64,000 nt of DNA from Alicyclobacillus acidocaldarius subsp. acidocaldarius Tc-4-1 (GTDB lineage: Bacteria; Bacillota; Bacilli; Alicyclobacillales; Alicyclobacillaceae). The notes below the pieces were generated by a model. That model did not search any database. It saw nothing but the letters and a program-made list of their open reading frames with translations, and had not been told where the DNA came from. Below are positions 34,706-43,503 of the stretch, in pieces (the first letter of the stretch is position 1; each line of letters starts with the position of its first letter). The position numbers were made by a program, and so were the translations under genes. Location of the stretch: contig NC_017167.1 in assembly GCF_000219875.1 (NCBI RefSeq), positions 2,565,361-2,629,360 on the forward strand, in the 5' to 3' direction.

Positions 34706-35650
34706 GTGTGGACGGTCAAGAAAGCGCTTGTCTCGCCGGGCGCAAAGTTCCCCGAGAAACCTGCCCCCTTGCGCGGCGCGATGGGGACGGCTGCATGCAC
34801 CGCAATGGCGTTGGCTGCATCAGGGTGCGTGTGGACCGCCGCTTTCCATTCGGCCGAATCGCCTCGCACGCCCGCCCTCCATGTCAAGGCTGCACCGGTC
34901 AATCCCGCCCTGGAAGGCGCATCGCCGCGAGGCATAGATGGTGCGCTGTCCATCTCCGACCTCGGGTGGGCCACCCTCAACTGGTCGGGCTACGCACTCA
35001 CAGGAGGCCGGTACTGGGATATCTCGGGCAACTGGGTGGTCCCCGCCGTCAGCCCATCGCGAGGCAACTCGTATTCCTCCACCTGGATTGGCATCGACGG
35101 ATTCAGCAACGACGACTTGATTCAGATTGGGACCGAAGAGAACTACGTGGATGGGCGAGCTCAGTACTTCGCCTGGTGGGAAATCCGGCCGGTTCACCCG
35201 ACGGAGGTGGTTATTCCCTCCATGGCGGTGGCGCCGGGTGACGCGATGGAGGCCCGCATCTACCGCGACGGACATGGCACGTGGACGCTTACGCTCGACG
35301 ACCTCACACAGAACGAGCAGTTCACCAGCACGCAGCCGTATTCGGGTCCCGGGGCGTCCGCCGAGTGGATTCAAGAGGCGCCCGAAATTCGCGGTCACGT
35401 ATCCACGCTGGCCGATTACGGGACGCTCACCTTTGTGCCTGGAACGGTCAACGGTCGCCCGCCACACCTCACGCCGTCGGACGGCGGATATATGATGGAC
35501 GACCACCTCATCTTGTCCGTCCCGTCCGGGCCAAACCCCGCGACCGGGGGGTTTGACGTGTTTTACGTCGCGCCCACCTCCCACCGGGAGCAAACCTTGC
35601 TGGACGCGCCCTGCGTGTGGCCTCCACCCGCACCTCGCCTGGAGCCGTGA
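34706..35650 (+). CDS. Exported acid peptidase, eqolisin (G1) family
   Basis: The 314-residue protein fits the glutamic peptidase family G1. NWSGYALTGG opens the beta-sandwich, followed by ISGNWVVP, STWIGIDGF, NDDLIQIGTE with the catalytic Gln (Q140), AWWEIRPVHP and GPGASAEWIQEAPE with the catalytic Glu (E220 or E224). These enzymes hydrolyse proteins at low pH and are pepstatin-insensitive, which suits an acidophile's exterior. The N-terminus has a long basic region, then a hydrophobic stretch ending LAASGC, a possible lipobox. The GTG start at 34706 has GGTGAT upstream; the true start could lie downstream, nearer the hydrophobic stretch. Confidence 0.82.
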   Translation: MWTVKKALVSPGAKFPEKPAPLRGAMGTAACTAMALAASGCVWTAAFHSAESPRTPALHVKAAPVNPALEGASPRGIDGALSISDLGWATLNWSGYALTGGRYWDISGNWVVPAVSPSRGNSYSSTWIGIDGFSNDDLIQIGTEENYVDGRAQYFAWWEIRPVHPTEVVIPSMAVAPGDAMEARIYRDGHGTWTLTLDDLTQNEQFTSTQPYSGPGASAEWIQEAPEIRGHVSTLADYGTLTFVPGTVNGRPPHLTPSDGGYMMDDHLILSVPSGPNPATGGFDVFYVAPTSHREQTLLDAPCVWPPPAPRLEP

Positions 35651-35785
35651 GGTCTCAGCACGCTAGGCGACCCGCCCAGGGCAACCAGCAGGGTGAACCT
35701 TCGCGCGCCTGCCTCCAGCTTTCGAAACAAGTTCGAGGCGGATCGGATACAATGTGGTGAGTTGCGAGAGAGACAAGGGGGCAAG

Positions 35786-36979
35786 GTGCTCGTGGGGAAA
35801 CGATACCTGGACGAGATCGACTTGATGCGGGCGTTTGTCATTCTCGGCGTGCTCACCGTGCACACGTTGTCCTTTTTTAATGTGCTCAACAACGACGGCA
35901 CACCTGGCTTTTACGCCCTCGGCGCGCTCATCACCGCGACGCACTTCACCCGCGAGACGTTCATGTTTGTCACGGGCCTTGTGCTCTTCACCACGTATCT
36001 TCAGCAGGATCCGTTTCACCCGCTTCCCTTCTGGCGCAAGCGATTCCAGCTCATCGTGATTCCATACGTGGTCTGGACGCTGGCCTATATCGCGTTCGTC
36101 GCGCTATTGACGCCAGGCTTCTCGTGGACATGGTCCAACTTGGTGCCTGCCATCATCCACAACCTTCTTACTGGAAACATGTTTTTTCTGTACTTTCTTG
36201 TGGTGTCCATGCAGCTTTATCTCATCTTCCCGCTCCTGCTTCGGGGCGTTCGCAAGGCGGCCAGGTATCACGTCCACATTTTGGTGGCAAGCTTTGTGCT
36301 CGAGATGTGCTTGATGTGGCTCAACCAAAACGTCCTCGACAGCCTCACGCCCACCGGCTGGCCCAAATGGCTGTATGATCTGTACACGTATCGAGATCGA
36401 AATCTCCTGATGTACCAGTTTTGGTTTATCGCCGGCGGCGTCTTGGCGTGCCACTACGATCAGGTGGCGGCATGGATGGAGCGCCACCGCAAGGCGCTCT
36501 TCGTCGCACTCGTCACCTCCCTCGGCATCCTATTCGGGCACTATTTCCTCGAGCGGCTGGTTCTGCACGACGGCGAGGACGACGCCGAGCTCGTCCTGCA
36601 GCCCATCATGGTGCCGTACAGCCTGGTCGTGACGTGCGCCTTTTGGTACGCGGGCCTGGCGTGGTCCAAGCGCAAGGATCTGCCTGGATGGCGAGCCTTC
36701 TCGCGCTTCGTGCGCGTGGCCTCCCAGACCTCGTTCGGCATCTATCTCATCCAACCGTTTCCGCTGTACGCGATGGAAGTCGTGATGGACAATCTCGACG
36801 GCCGCGGCATCCCCGTGTGGCTTCACTACGCGCTGTTGCCAGCCGCCATCTTGTTCAGCTACTTCTCTTCGATGTTGGCTGCGTACATCCTGATGAAGAT
36901 CCCGGTGGTGTCCTATGTAGTGGGCCGAAAGGCCAGACTCCGCCGCGCTAGGGGCGAGCCCGTCCGGCGAGCCGCGTGA
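35786..36979 (+). CDS. Acyltransferase-3 family membrane protein
   Basis: The 397-residue integral membrane protein starts KRYLDEIDLMRAFVILGVLTVHTL, the family signature with the conserved R-x10-H motif, and has about ten helices. Later come FMFVTGLVLF and SFGIYLIQPFPLY, typical of OafA/YrhL or OatA-like transferases. These move acyl groups, often acetyl, onto polysaccharides or lipids at the envelope. There is no C-terminal SGNH domain. The start GTG 35786 has AAGGGGG six bases upstream; the ATG at 35693 would add an unconserved leader. It is convergent with the aas-like gene. Confidence 0.83.
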   Translation: MLVGKRYLDEIDLMRAFVILGVLTVHTLSFFNVLNNDGTPGFYALGALITATHFTRETFMFVTGLVLFTTYLQQDPFHPLPFWRKRFQLIVIPYVVWTLAYIAFVALLTPGFSWTWSNLVPAIIHNLLTGNMFFLYFLVVSMQLYLIFPLLLRGVRKAARYHVHILVASFVLEMCLMWLNQNVLDSLTPTGWPKWLYDLYTYRDRNLLMYQFWFIAGGVLACHYDQVAAWMERHRKALFVALVTSLGILFGHYFLERLVLHDGEDDAELVLQPIMVPYSLVVTCAFWYAGLAWSKRKDLPGWRAFSRFVRVASQTSFGIYLIQPFPLYAMEVVMDNLDGRGIPVWLHYALLPAAILFSYFSSMLAAYILMKIPVVSYVVGRKARLRRARGEPVRRAA

Positions 36980-37001
36980 TGGCGTGACGTAGGGCGGCGC
37001 G

Positions 37002-38942
37002 TCAGGCGGGCCCCTTCTCCACCATCGCCTTCAGGGTCACGTAGTCGGTCTTCCCGCTGCCAAGCAGCGGAAATTCGTCAATCACGCGGATCTCCGCCGG
37101 CACGTGCATGCGCGAGTAGCCCAGCTGATCGACGAGATCGCGCATGGGCGCAAGCGTCAGTCCTTTTTGGGTCGTGACAAGCACAATGCGCTCGCCGCGC
37201 GCCGGATCAGGGATGGAGACGGCTGCAAAGGCCGGATGGCCGTACGCGCGCGCCGCCAGTTGCTCCACCAGGTTGAGCGAGATCATCTCGCCCGCGATTT
37301 TCGCAAACCGCTTGAGCCGGCCCACAATCGTCACGAAGCCGTCCTCGTCTACGTCGACGACGTCGCCTGTGTTGTACCAGCCCGTCTGTTCCACGAAGCC
37401 CTCCCCGTGAACCAAATAGCCCTTCATCAGGTTGGGCCCCTGCACGTGCAGCAGTCCCCCTTGCTCGATCCCGTCGACAGGCTCCAGCCGATAGCGAATG
37501 CCCGGCAAGAACCGCCCCACCGAGCCCTGCTTGTGGTTGATGGGGGTGTCCAGGGACATGATGGGCGAGGTCTCGGTGGCGCCGTAGCCCTGCATGATCT
37601 GAAGCCCAAACTTCTGGAGCCACGCCTGCTCCACCTCCGGCTTGAGCCGCTCTGCGCCAGCCACGGCGTAGCGGAGATGCGCAAACTGCTCGGGCGTCGC
37701 GTTCTGCCCGTATTTCTCGAGGAACGACGACGTGCCAAACAGGATGGTCGACTGCTCCTGGCCGCAGATCTCGGGGATGCGCTTATAGTGAAGCGGCGAC
37801 GGATACAGATAGACCTGGATGCCTGCGATGAGTGGCAGCAATGCCCCCGCCGTGAGCCCGAACGAGTGAAACATCGGCATCGCGTTCAGCATGCGATCCT
37901 CGGTGCCAAAATCGATCACGGACCTCGTCTGTTGGACGTTGGCGTAGATGTTCCCGTGCGAGAGCACCACCCCGCGCGGGCGATACTCGCTTCCCGAAGT
38001 GAAAAGGATGATCTCGTTCGATCCGGGATGCGCTGGGCGCTTGCGGCGGAACGCCCACAAACCGGCGAGCTTCGCGCCAAGCCCAATCTGCTTGCGCACG
38101 TCCTCCATGTAATGGAGCTTGTACCTCGCCGTGAGCGCCTGCTCCAGCTCCTGCAGTTGCCCCTTCTCAATGAACTCGCGGGACGTCAGGATGGTATCGA
38201 CCCCCGCGGTCTCACACGCGTCGACGACCGTCTGCACCCCGCTCGAGTAGTTGAGCATCACCGGGGTGAGCCCGGCGTAAAACATCGCGAACAACACCAC
38301 CACGTGGCCCACCGAATTCGGCAGCATCACCCCGACGCGTTGGCGCTGAATCATCCGGCGAAGCGCGGTGCCAAGCACGTAGCTTTGAAGCAGCACGTCG
38401 CGGTAGCGCGCGCTGCCCGTCATGTCCTTGACGATGACGCGGTCTTCCCCGTAATACCGCGCGGACTGCACGAGCTCGTCGAACAGGTTGACCGACGCCA
38501 CCGTGCGCGGTCCCATGTAACTTTGGAGCAAGAACTCCTGTAGGGTGTCGAGCGCCGAGCGCGGGTCGCCGAAAGGAAGCGGGTGTTCCTCGTCGATGAC
38601 AAGCGAATGACCATACACAGGAATGACCGGGATCCGGCGCTCGGTGGCATAGCGGGCGACGGCCTGGAAGCCCCGCTGATCCGTGTCCAGCGCGACGAGC
38701 ACCGCGCCCGTGGACAGCGCCTCCATGAGCGGCTTGAGGGTGATTGGCCGCTCCGCGTCCATCACGCCGACCCGCCGCGCCCCGAGCGCTGTCCCGTACC
38801 GCTCCTGCACCTTCGCATTCACGAATACCGGCACGTGCGCCGGAAAGAGCGCAAGCGCCTCGTGGAACCGCGTGTAGAGAGTGACGTTCAGAAGATAGAT
38901 GGAGGGCGTTTTCCATCGCTCATCAGAAGATAACGCTTTCAT
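37002..38942 (-). CDS. aas: Aas-like acyl-ACP synthetase / acyltransferase with degenerate acyltransferase domain
   Basis: The C-terminal 440 residues follow E. coli Aas closely in motif order: LFTSGSEYRPRGVVLSHGN, AMPMFHSFGLTAG, VYLYPSPLHYKRIPE, LFGTSSFLEKY, YGATETSP, YNTGDVVDVDEDGF and GRLKRFAKIAGEMISL. This is the adenylate-forming 2-acylglycerophosphoethanolamine/acyl-ACP synthetase part. The N-terminal ~190 residues have the spacing of the PlsC-like half, but the NHx4D catalytic motif is replaced (NVTLYTRF) and the substrate FPEG motif is absent (VALDTD). The protein may therefore activate fatty acids without acylating. The start ATG 38942 is preferred because AGGAG lies six bases upstream. 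646 residues. Confidence 0.8.
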   Translation of the reverse strand: MKALSSDERWKTPSIYLLNVTLYTRFHEALALFPAHVPVFVNAKVQERYGTALGARRVGVMDAERPITLKPLMEALSTGAVLVALDTDQRGFQAVARYATERRIPVIPVYGHSLVIDEEHPLPFGDPRSALDTLQEFLLQSYMGPRTVASVNLFDELVQSARYYGEDRVIVKDMTGSARYRDVLLQSYVLGTALRRMIQRQRVGVMLPNSVGHVVVLFAMFYAGLTPVMLNYSSGVQTVVDACETAGVDTILTSREFIEKGQLQELEQALTARYKLHYMEDVRKQIGLGAKLAGLWAFRRKRPAHPGSNEIILFTSGSEYRPRGVVLSHGNIYANVQQTRSVIDFGTEDRMLNAMPMFHSFGLTAGALLPLIAGIQVYLYPSPLHYKRIPEICGQEQSTILFGTSSFLEKYGQNATPEQFAHLRYAVAGAERLKPEVEQAWLQKFGLQIMQGYGATETSPIMSLDTPINHKQGSVGRFLPGIRYRLEPVDGIEQGGLLHVQGPNLMKGYLVHGEGFVEQTGWYNTGDVVDVDEDGFVTIVGRLKRFAKIAGEMISLNLVEQLAARAYGHPAFAAVSIPDPARGERIVLVTTQKGLTLAPMRDLVDQLGYSRMHVPAEIRVIDEFPLLGSGKTDYVTLKAMVEKGPA

Positions 38943-39072
38943 AGCCATCTCCTATCACATCGCAAATCGGGCACTTGTGGCACCAGTGTAGCACGGCCCG
39001 CGCGATTCGGATACGCCCATTTATGGTATGCTTGAGCGGACGAACATTTCTGACGAGTGGGAGAGGTCTTCC

Positions 39073-40776
39073 ATGAAGTTCTCCGAGATGAAGTATCAGC
39101 GGCCGGATTTGGCGGCGCTGAAACACGACGTCCTGCGGCTCATCGACGAATTCGAGGCTTCCACCACCCCGGAGGCCGCCCTCGACGCCCTGCAAGAAGT
39201 GAACCGGCTGCGCATGGATTTCCAGACCATGTTTGAACTCGCGTACATCCGCAATTCCGTGGACACGCGGGACGAGTTTTACCGGGCGGAGAAAGCGTTT
39301 TTCGACGAGGCAGCGCCGGAGATGGAAGCGCTCGAGACTCGGCTGCGCCAGGCGCTCATCGCCTCGCCCCACCGCAAGGCGCTCGAGGAGCGCTTCGGCC
39401 GTCAGTGGTTCCGGCTCGCGGAGGTGCAGACGAGATCGTTCAGCGACGCGATTGTGGAAGACATGCAGAAGATCAATGCCCGCGTGACGGACTACAACCA
39501 ACTCGTGGCGAGCGCCCGCATTCCATTCGGCGGCGAGACGTACAACCTGAGTCAGATGGTGAAGTTCACCGAATCGCCCGACCGCGAGACCCGACAAAAC
39601 GCCGTGCGCGCCATGTTCGGCTTTTTCGCGGAGCACGGCGACTCGTTTGACGAGATGTACGACGATCTCGTCCGGATGCGCACGGCCATGGCCCAGAAGC
39701 TCGGGTACGAAAACTTTGTGCAGATGGGCTACCATCGCATGAACCGCACGGACTACGGCCCGACGGAGACGGCGGCATTCCGCGAGGCCATTCGAAAGCA
39801 TATCGTGCCGCTCGCCGCCGAGATTCGCGACAAACAGCGCGAGCGCCTCGGTCTATCGTCCCTGCGCATCCATGACATCAGCCTTTGGTATCGAGATGGC
39901 AACGCCCACCCGAAAGGCGATCCGGCCTTCATCCTGGAAAACGGCAGGCGCATGTACAAAGAGCTGTCCCCGGAGACGGACGCGTTCTTTCAGTACATGT
40001 TGGACCACGAACTCATGGATCTGTTGAGCCGCGAGGGCAAGCGCGTCGGCGGTTACTGCACCTTTATCCCGAATTTCAAAGCACCGTTCATTTTCGCCAA
40101 CTTCAACGGCACCCTGGGCGACGTGACCGTCCTCACGCACGAGGCCGGGCACGCATTTCAAGCGTATCAGTCGCGCGACATGAAACTGCCCGAGTATTTC
40201 TTCCCCACATCGGAGGCAGCCGAGATCGACTCGATGAGCATGGAGTTCTTTACGTGGAAGTGGATGCCGCTCTTCTTCCAGGAGGACGCGGACAAGTTCT
40301 TTTACACGCACCTGGCGGATTCCGTGGTGTCCATCGCGTACATGGCCGCGGTCGACGAGTTTCAGCACGCCGTGTACGAGCGCCCCGAGATGACGCCTGC
40401 CGAGCGCAAGGCCAAGTGGCGGGAACTGGAGCGCATCTACATGAACCGGGGCGACGAATTTTACGAGGGAATGCCGTACCTCGAGGAAGGCGGCCTGTGG
40501 CAGCGCCAACTCCATATCTACAACTACCCGTTTTACTACATCGACTACGCGCTCGCCCAGGTGTGCGCGCTGCAGTATTTCCTCTGGATGCAGAACAATC
40601 CGTCCGAGGCCTGGGAGTCGTATCTGCGCCTCTGCGGACTGGGGGGCAGCCGCTCGTTCCTGGAACTGGTCAGCGAAGCCGGCCTGCGTTCCCCCTTCGA
40701 CGAATCGACGCTGGCGGACGTCGTTCCAGGCATCCGGGATGTGCTGAGCCAGCTGGAAGCCAAACTGCCGTCCTGA
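39073..40776 (+). CDS. pepF: Oligoendopeptidase F-type metallopeptidase (M3B)
   Basis: The 567-residue protein contains the zinc site H356-E357-AG-H360 (THEAGHAFQ) with the third-ligand Glu in the following ETEIDS-like region, here SEAAEIDSMSMEF. The C-terminal YPFYYIDYALAQVCALQ is typical of the M3 family. Such cytoplasmic enzymes cleave peptides of about 6-20 residues. ATG 39073 has GGAGAGG upstream; an earlier ATG at 39028 has no site. It is probably monocistronic and is followed directly by a strong hairpin terminator. Confidence 0.92.
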   Translation: MKFSEMKYQRPDLAALKHDVLRLIDEFEASTTPEAALDALQEVNRLRMDFQTMFELAYIRNSVDTRDEFYRAEKAFFDEAAPEMEALETRLRQALIASPHRKALEERFGRQWFRLAEVQTRSFSDAIVEDMQKINARVTDYNQLVASARIPFGGETYNLSQMVKFTESPDRETRQNAVRAMFGFFAEHGDSFDEMYDDLVRMRTAMAQKLGYENFVQMGYHRMNRTDYGPTETAAFREAIRKHIVPLAAEIRDKQRERLGLSSLRIHDISLWYRDGNAHPKGDPAFILENGRRMYKELSPETDAFFQYMLDHELMDLLSREGKRVGGYCTFIPNFKAPFIFANFNGTLGDVTVLTHEAGHAFQAYQSRDMKLPEYFFPTSEAAEIDSMSMEFFTWKWMPLFFQEDADKFFYTHLADSVVSIAYMAAVDEFQHAVYERPEMTPAERKAKWRELERIYMNRGDEFYEGMPYLEEGGLWQRQLHIYNYPFYYIDYALAQVCALQYFLWMQNNPSEAWESYLRLCGLGGSRSFLELVSEAGLRSPFDESTLADVVPGIRDVLSQLEAKLPS

Positions 40777-40861
40777 GCGAATTTCGCGACCACGTCGCCG
40801 GAAGTGGCCCCCCGGAGCGGACTCTCACCGCCTGGCCACCGCCTGTGCCGGGCACGGCGGC

Positions 40862-40889
40862 ACGCCCCAGCCCTCAGCGGCTGGGGCGT
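40862..40889. terminator. Bidirectional terminator
   Basis: ACGCCCCAGCC (40862-40872) and GGCTGGGGCGT (40879-40889) form an 11-bp stem with a CTCAGC loop and a short T-rich end. It lies between the convergent pepF and the small Gly-rich protein gene. Confidence 0.75.
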
Positions 40890-40891
40890 TC

Positions 40892-41122
40892 TCACCGCCT
40901 GCGGGCCAGCCACCACACCAGCGCGACGATGGCAATGACGAGAATGAGCGTGAACGGGATGTGGCGCGCAATGCCGTAGCCAATGCCAAATCCGAGCCCG
41001 TGCACCAGCCCGTTCACAAACATGTGACCCAGGCCATAACCTCCGTAACCGTAGCCATAGCTATGAGAAAAGAAACTTCTCGAAAACGCATGCGACGCTC
41101 CAAATCCTCGGAGCCCCCACAT
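40892..41122 (-). CDS. Small Gly/Tyr/His-rich membrane protein
   Basis: This 76-residue ORF has a Gly/Tyr/His-rich N-terminal half (SYGYGYGGYGLGH) and one C-terminal membrane helix followed by RRR, which suggests Nin topology relative to a positive-inside tail. ATG 41122 has GAGGGGG seven bases upstream, and a terminator follows the stop, so expression is credible. No family is recognised. It diverges from the multicopper oxidase pair. The His-rich segment could bind metal, but that is only speculation. Confidence 0.55.
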   Translation of the reverse strand: MWGLRGFGASHAFSRSFFSHSYGYGYGGYGLGHMFVNGLVHGLGFGIGYGIARHIPFTLILVIAIVALVWWLARRR

Positions 41123-41227
41123 GTTCCGTCCCCCTCAATTTTTACGTGGCTTTCACAAAAACGGGGCCTTTTCTTCATATGCAGGCTTCATCATACCCTC
41201 AGAGAGCTGCGAGAGGAGGCCCATCAC

Positions 41228-42307
41228 TTGCGAAACAGGCGCCTGCGTCGAGCCGTTTGGGCAGCCATGTGGGGCTTTGGCGCCGTGTCCCTGGCTGGCA
41301 TCGGAGAGGCCGCGCTGCATCGCGCCGACGCGCAAATTGCAAACGAAGCCGCTTCGATGGCCATGCAGAACGCAACGAGCGACGACGGACCGCCGCCCAC
41401 GCCCCCGCCCGTTCTGACGAATGTCCAAATCCTACAAGAAGACCGGGACGCTGTCAACCTGATGAACGAGGTCGCGCTCACCCCGCGCATCCTGCCCGGC
41501 GGCGTCAAGCAATTCACGCTCACCGCATCCAAGTTCGGTTGGAACTTTTACCGAAACGTAAACCTGTGGGCCTGGGGCTACAACGGGCAAGTCCCCGGGC
41601 CGCTCATCCGCGTCCGCGTCGGCGATCGCGTCGAGATCGTCGTACACAACGATCTCCCCGAACCGACCACCATCCATTGGCACGGAATGGCGGTCCCAAA
41701 CGACATGGACGGGGTGCCAGGCTTTCCCGAGCCCGCCATTCAGCCGGGCGGCACCTTTGTCTACCGGTTCACCGTGACAAGTCAGATGATCGGCACGCAC
41801 TGGTATCACAGCCACTACGACGACGATTATCAGGTGGACGCTGGATTGAACGGCGTGATCATCGTCGATCCCAAAACACCCTCGCCGTCCATGCGCCACG
41901 TGCGCGACGTCCTGTTTGTGCTCGGCGCAGGTAAGCAGGACGGATCGGACAACGAGAACACGTTTCTCATCAACGGCAAGGCGTATCCGGACACCCCGCA
42001 GCTGACGGTGAAACGCGGCACGACGGTGTACATGCGAATTGTCAACGCATGTGCGGAGACGTTCCACGCGATGACCATCGATGGGTATGATGTGAAGATT
42101 GTGGCGCAGGACGGTCAGCTGCAGCCGGATCCGCAGACGGTCAGCGTCGTGTCCATCGCACCGAGCGAAACGGTGGATGTGGAGTTCACGGCGGATCAAA
42201 CCGGCACCTTCCCGTTTTACGACACCGTGGCGAGCTCGCTCATCAATCCGAATGACACCGTGGACCCCGTGGGTGGCATGATGACGCTCATCCACGTGGT
42301 CCCGTGA
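41228..42307 (+). CDS. Exported two-domain multicopper oxidase homologue A (keeps HxHG and HxH motifs only)
   Basis: The 359-residue product starts with TTG 41228, eight bases after GAGGAGG, and has a basic signal peptide (RNRRLRR, hydrophobic core, ADAQ). The N-terminal cupredoxin domain is intact, with TIHWHGM (His150, His152) and GTHWYHSHYD (His194, His196), half of a trinuclear copper site. In the C-terminal domain the expected HxxHxH is reduced to FHAMTIDG and the HCHxxxH motif is missing (FPFYDTVASSL), so neither a type 1 site nor the rest of the cluster can form within one chain. The gene downstream, of equal length and 11 bases away, has the opposite set. Two-domain oxidases are known to build their trinuclear sites between subunits. 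Confidence 0.82.
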   Translation: MRNRRLRRAVWAAMWGFGAVSLAGIGEAALHRADAQIANEAASMAMQNATSDDGPPPTPPPVLTNVQILQEDRDAVNLMNEVALTPRILPGGVKQFTLTASKFGWNFYRNVNLWAWGYNGQVPGPLIRVRVGDRVEIVVHNDLPEPTTIHWHGMAVPNDMDGVPGFPEPAIQPGGTFVYRFTVTSQMIGTHWYHSHYDDDYQVDAGLNGVIIVDPKTPSPSMRHVRDVLFVLGAGKQDGSDNENTFLINGKAYPDTPQLTVKRGTTVYMRIVNACAETFHAMTIDGYDVKIVAQDGQLQPDPQTVSVVSIAPSETVDVEFTADQTGTFPFYDTVASSLINPNDTVDPVGGMMTLIHVVP

Positions 42308-42318
42308 GGAGGTGGACC

Positions 42319-43401
42319 ATGCGCCGAACCGTCCCAGCTCTGGTTGCAGCACTCGGCGCCTGCGCGTCGCTCGCCCTCGCCTGGGTCCACGCGTCGCCCG
42401 TCCTGGGCGCGGGCGCCAAGGTGGCGTCCACGAGCATGTCCATGGCGCCGACGAGCACCATGGGATCGCTCCTCGTGCCGGAAGGCGTTCCCGACGCGGG
42501 CCCGCTGTCCATCACCCCTGCTCTCATTCGCGAACAAAACGCAGACGCCGACCGGGTCATGGACGAGCAGGGCATGACGTCGCAAATGCTGCCCGGAGGC
42601 ATCAAGCGGTTCACGCTCGTCGCGAGCGAGGTGAACTGGTACCTGTATCCGGGCAAGTCGGTCGTCGCGTGCGGATACAACGGGCAGGTGCCAGGCCCTG
42701 TCATCCGCGTGCGCGTCGGCGATCGCGTCCAAATCCTCCTGAAGAACGAGCTGAATGAACCCACCACCCTGAACTTCCCGGGTCTCCCGCTGCCGGCGTC
42801 CCAACTTGGCATCGGCGGCGTGACCGAGCGGCCCGTCCCGCCGGGCGGCGAGCGGTTGTACAGTTTCACGGTGACGCCGGACATGGTCGGCACGCACCTG
42901 TACGAGAGCGGCACCGACATGGCGAGCGAGATTGATCAGGGCCTGCACGGGGTGCTTCTGGTCGATCCGGCGCGCGGACCCCTCTACCCTTTCGCCAAGG
43001 TGGACGCGCTCTTTGAAATCGACGCGTGGATGGTGGACGGATCGACCACCGAGAACGCATTCGGCCTGGACGGGAAACCGTATCCCAACGCGCCCCAACT
43101 GACCGTGCCGTACGGAAGCCGCGTCGTGCTGCGCATCGTGAACGCGAGCAGCATGTGTTATCACGCCATGCACGTGCACGAGACGACCTTTTGGCTCCTG
43201 GCGGAAGATGGGCACCCGCTGCCCGTTCCGCGCCCGATGAACGTGCTCGCCATCGCGCCGGGCGAGACGGCCGATATCGAATTTCCCGCCGACGTGCGCG
43301 GAGACTGGATGTTTCACTGTCACATCCTCGACCACATGATGAATCCGGACGACGAGGTCGACATGATGGGGGGACTGGTCACGTTCATTCACGTGAAATG
43401 A
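42319..43401 (+). CDS. Exported two-domain multicopper oxidase homologue B (keeps HxxHxH and HCHxxxH motifs only)
   Basis: This 360-residue paralogue of the gene above has a signal peptide (RRTVPALVAALGACASLALAW) and the same segments CGYNGQVPGPVIRVRVGDRV and VGTHLYESG, but the copper motifs of domain 1 are gone: TLNFPGL replaces TIHWHGM and HLYESG replaces HWYHSH. In contrast domain 2 is complete: CYHAMHVHE (His282, His285, His287) and MFHCHILDHMM (His333, Cys334, His335, His339). Alone it could hold a type 1 copper but not a full trinuclear cluster. ATG 42319 has GAGGAGGTG six bases upstream. A heteromeric enzyme with A is the natural inference; an electron-transfer cupredoxin is the alternative. 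Confidence 0.82.
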   Translation: MRRTVPALVAALGACASLALAWVHASPVLGAGAKVASTSMSMAPTSTMGSLLVPEGVPDAGPLSITPALIREQNADADRVMDEQGMTSQMLPGGIKRFTLVASEVNWYLYPGKSVVACGYNGQVPGPVIRVRVGDRVQILLKNELNEPTTLNFPGLPLPASQLGIGGVTERPVPPGGERLYSFTVTPDMVGTHLYESGTDMASEIDQGLHGVLLVDPARGPLYPFAKVDALFEIDAWMVDGSTTENAFGLDGKPYPNAPQLTVPYGSRVVLRIVNASSMCYHAMHVHETTFWLLAEDGHPLPVPRPMNVLAIAPGETADIEFPADVRGDWMFHCHILDHMMNPDDEVDMMGGLVTFIHVK

Positions 43402-43453
43402 GGGCGGCGCGATGGCGCCGGGCGCGCTCGTTGTCGGCTATCGTCGCATGGAA

Positions 43454-43485
43454 AAGGCCGAGCGCGGCGACTGCCCCTCGGCCTT
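43454..43485. terminator. Bidirectional terminator
   Basis: AAGGCCGAG (43454-43462) and CTCGGCCTT (43477-43485) form a nine-base stem between the convergent oxidase pair and the GH28 gene; A and T runs on each side are short. Confidence 0.65.
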
Positions 43486-43503
43486 CTGCCTGGTCTCTGT
43501 CTG

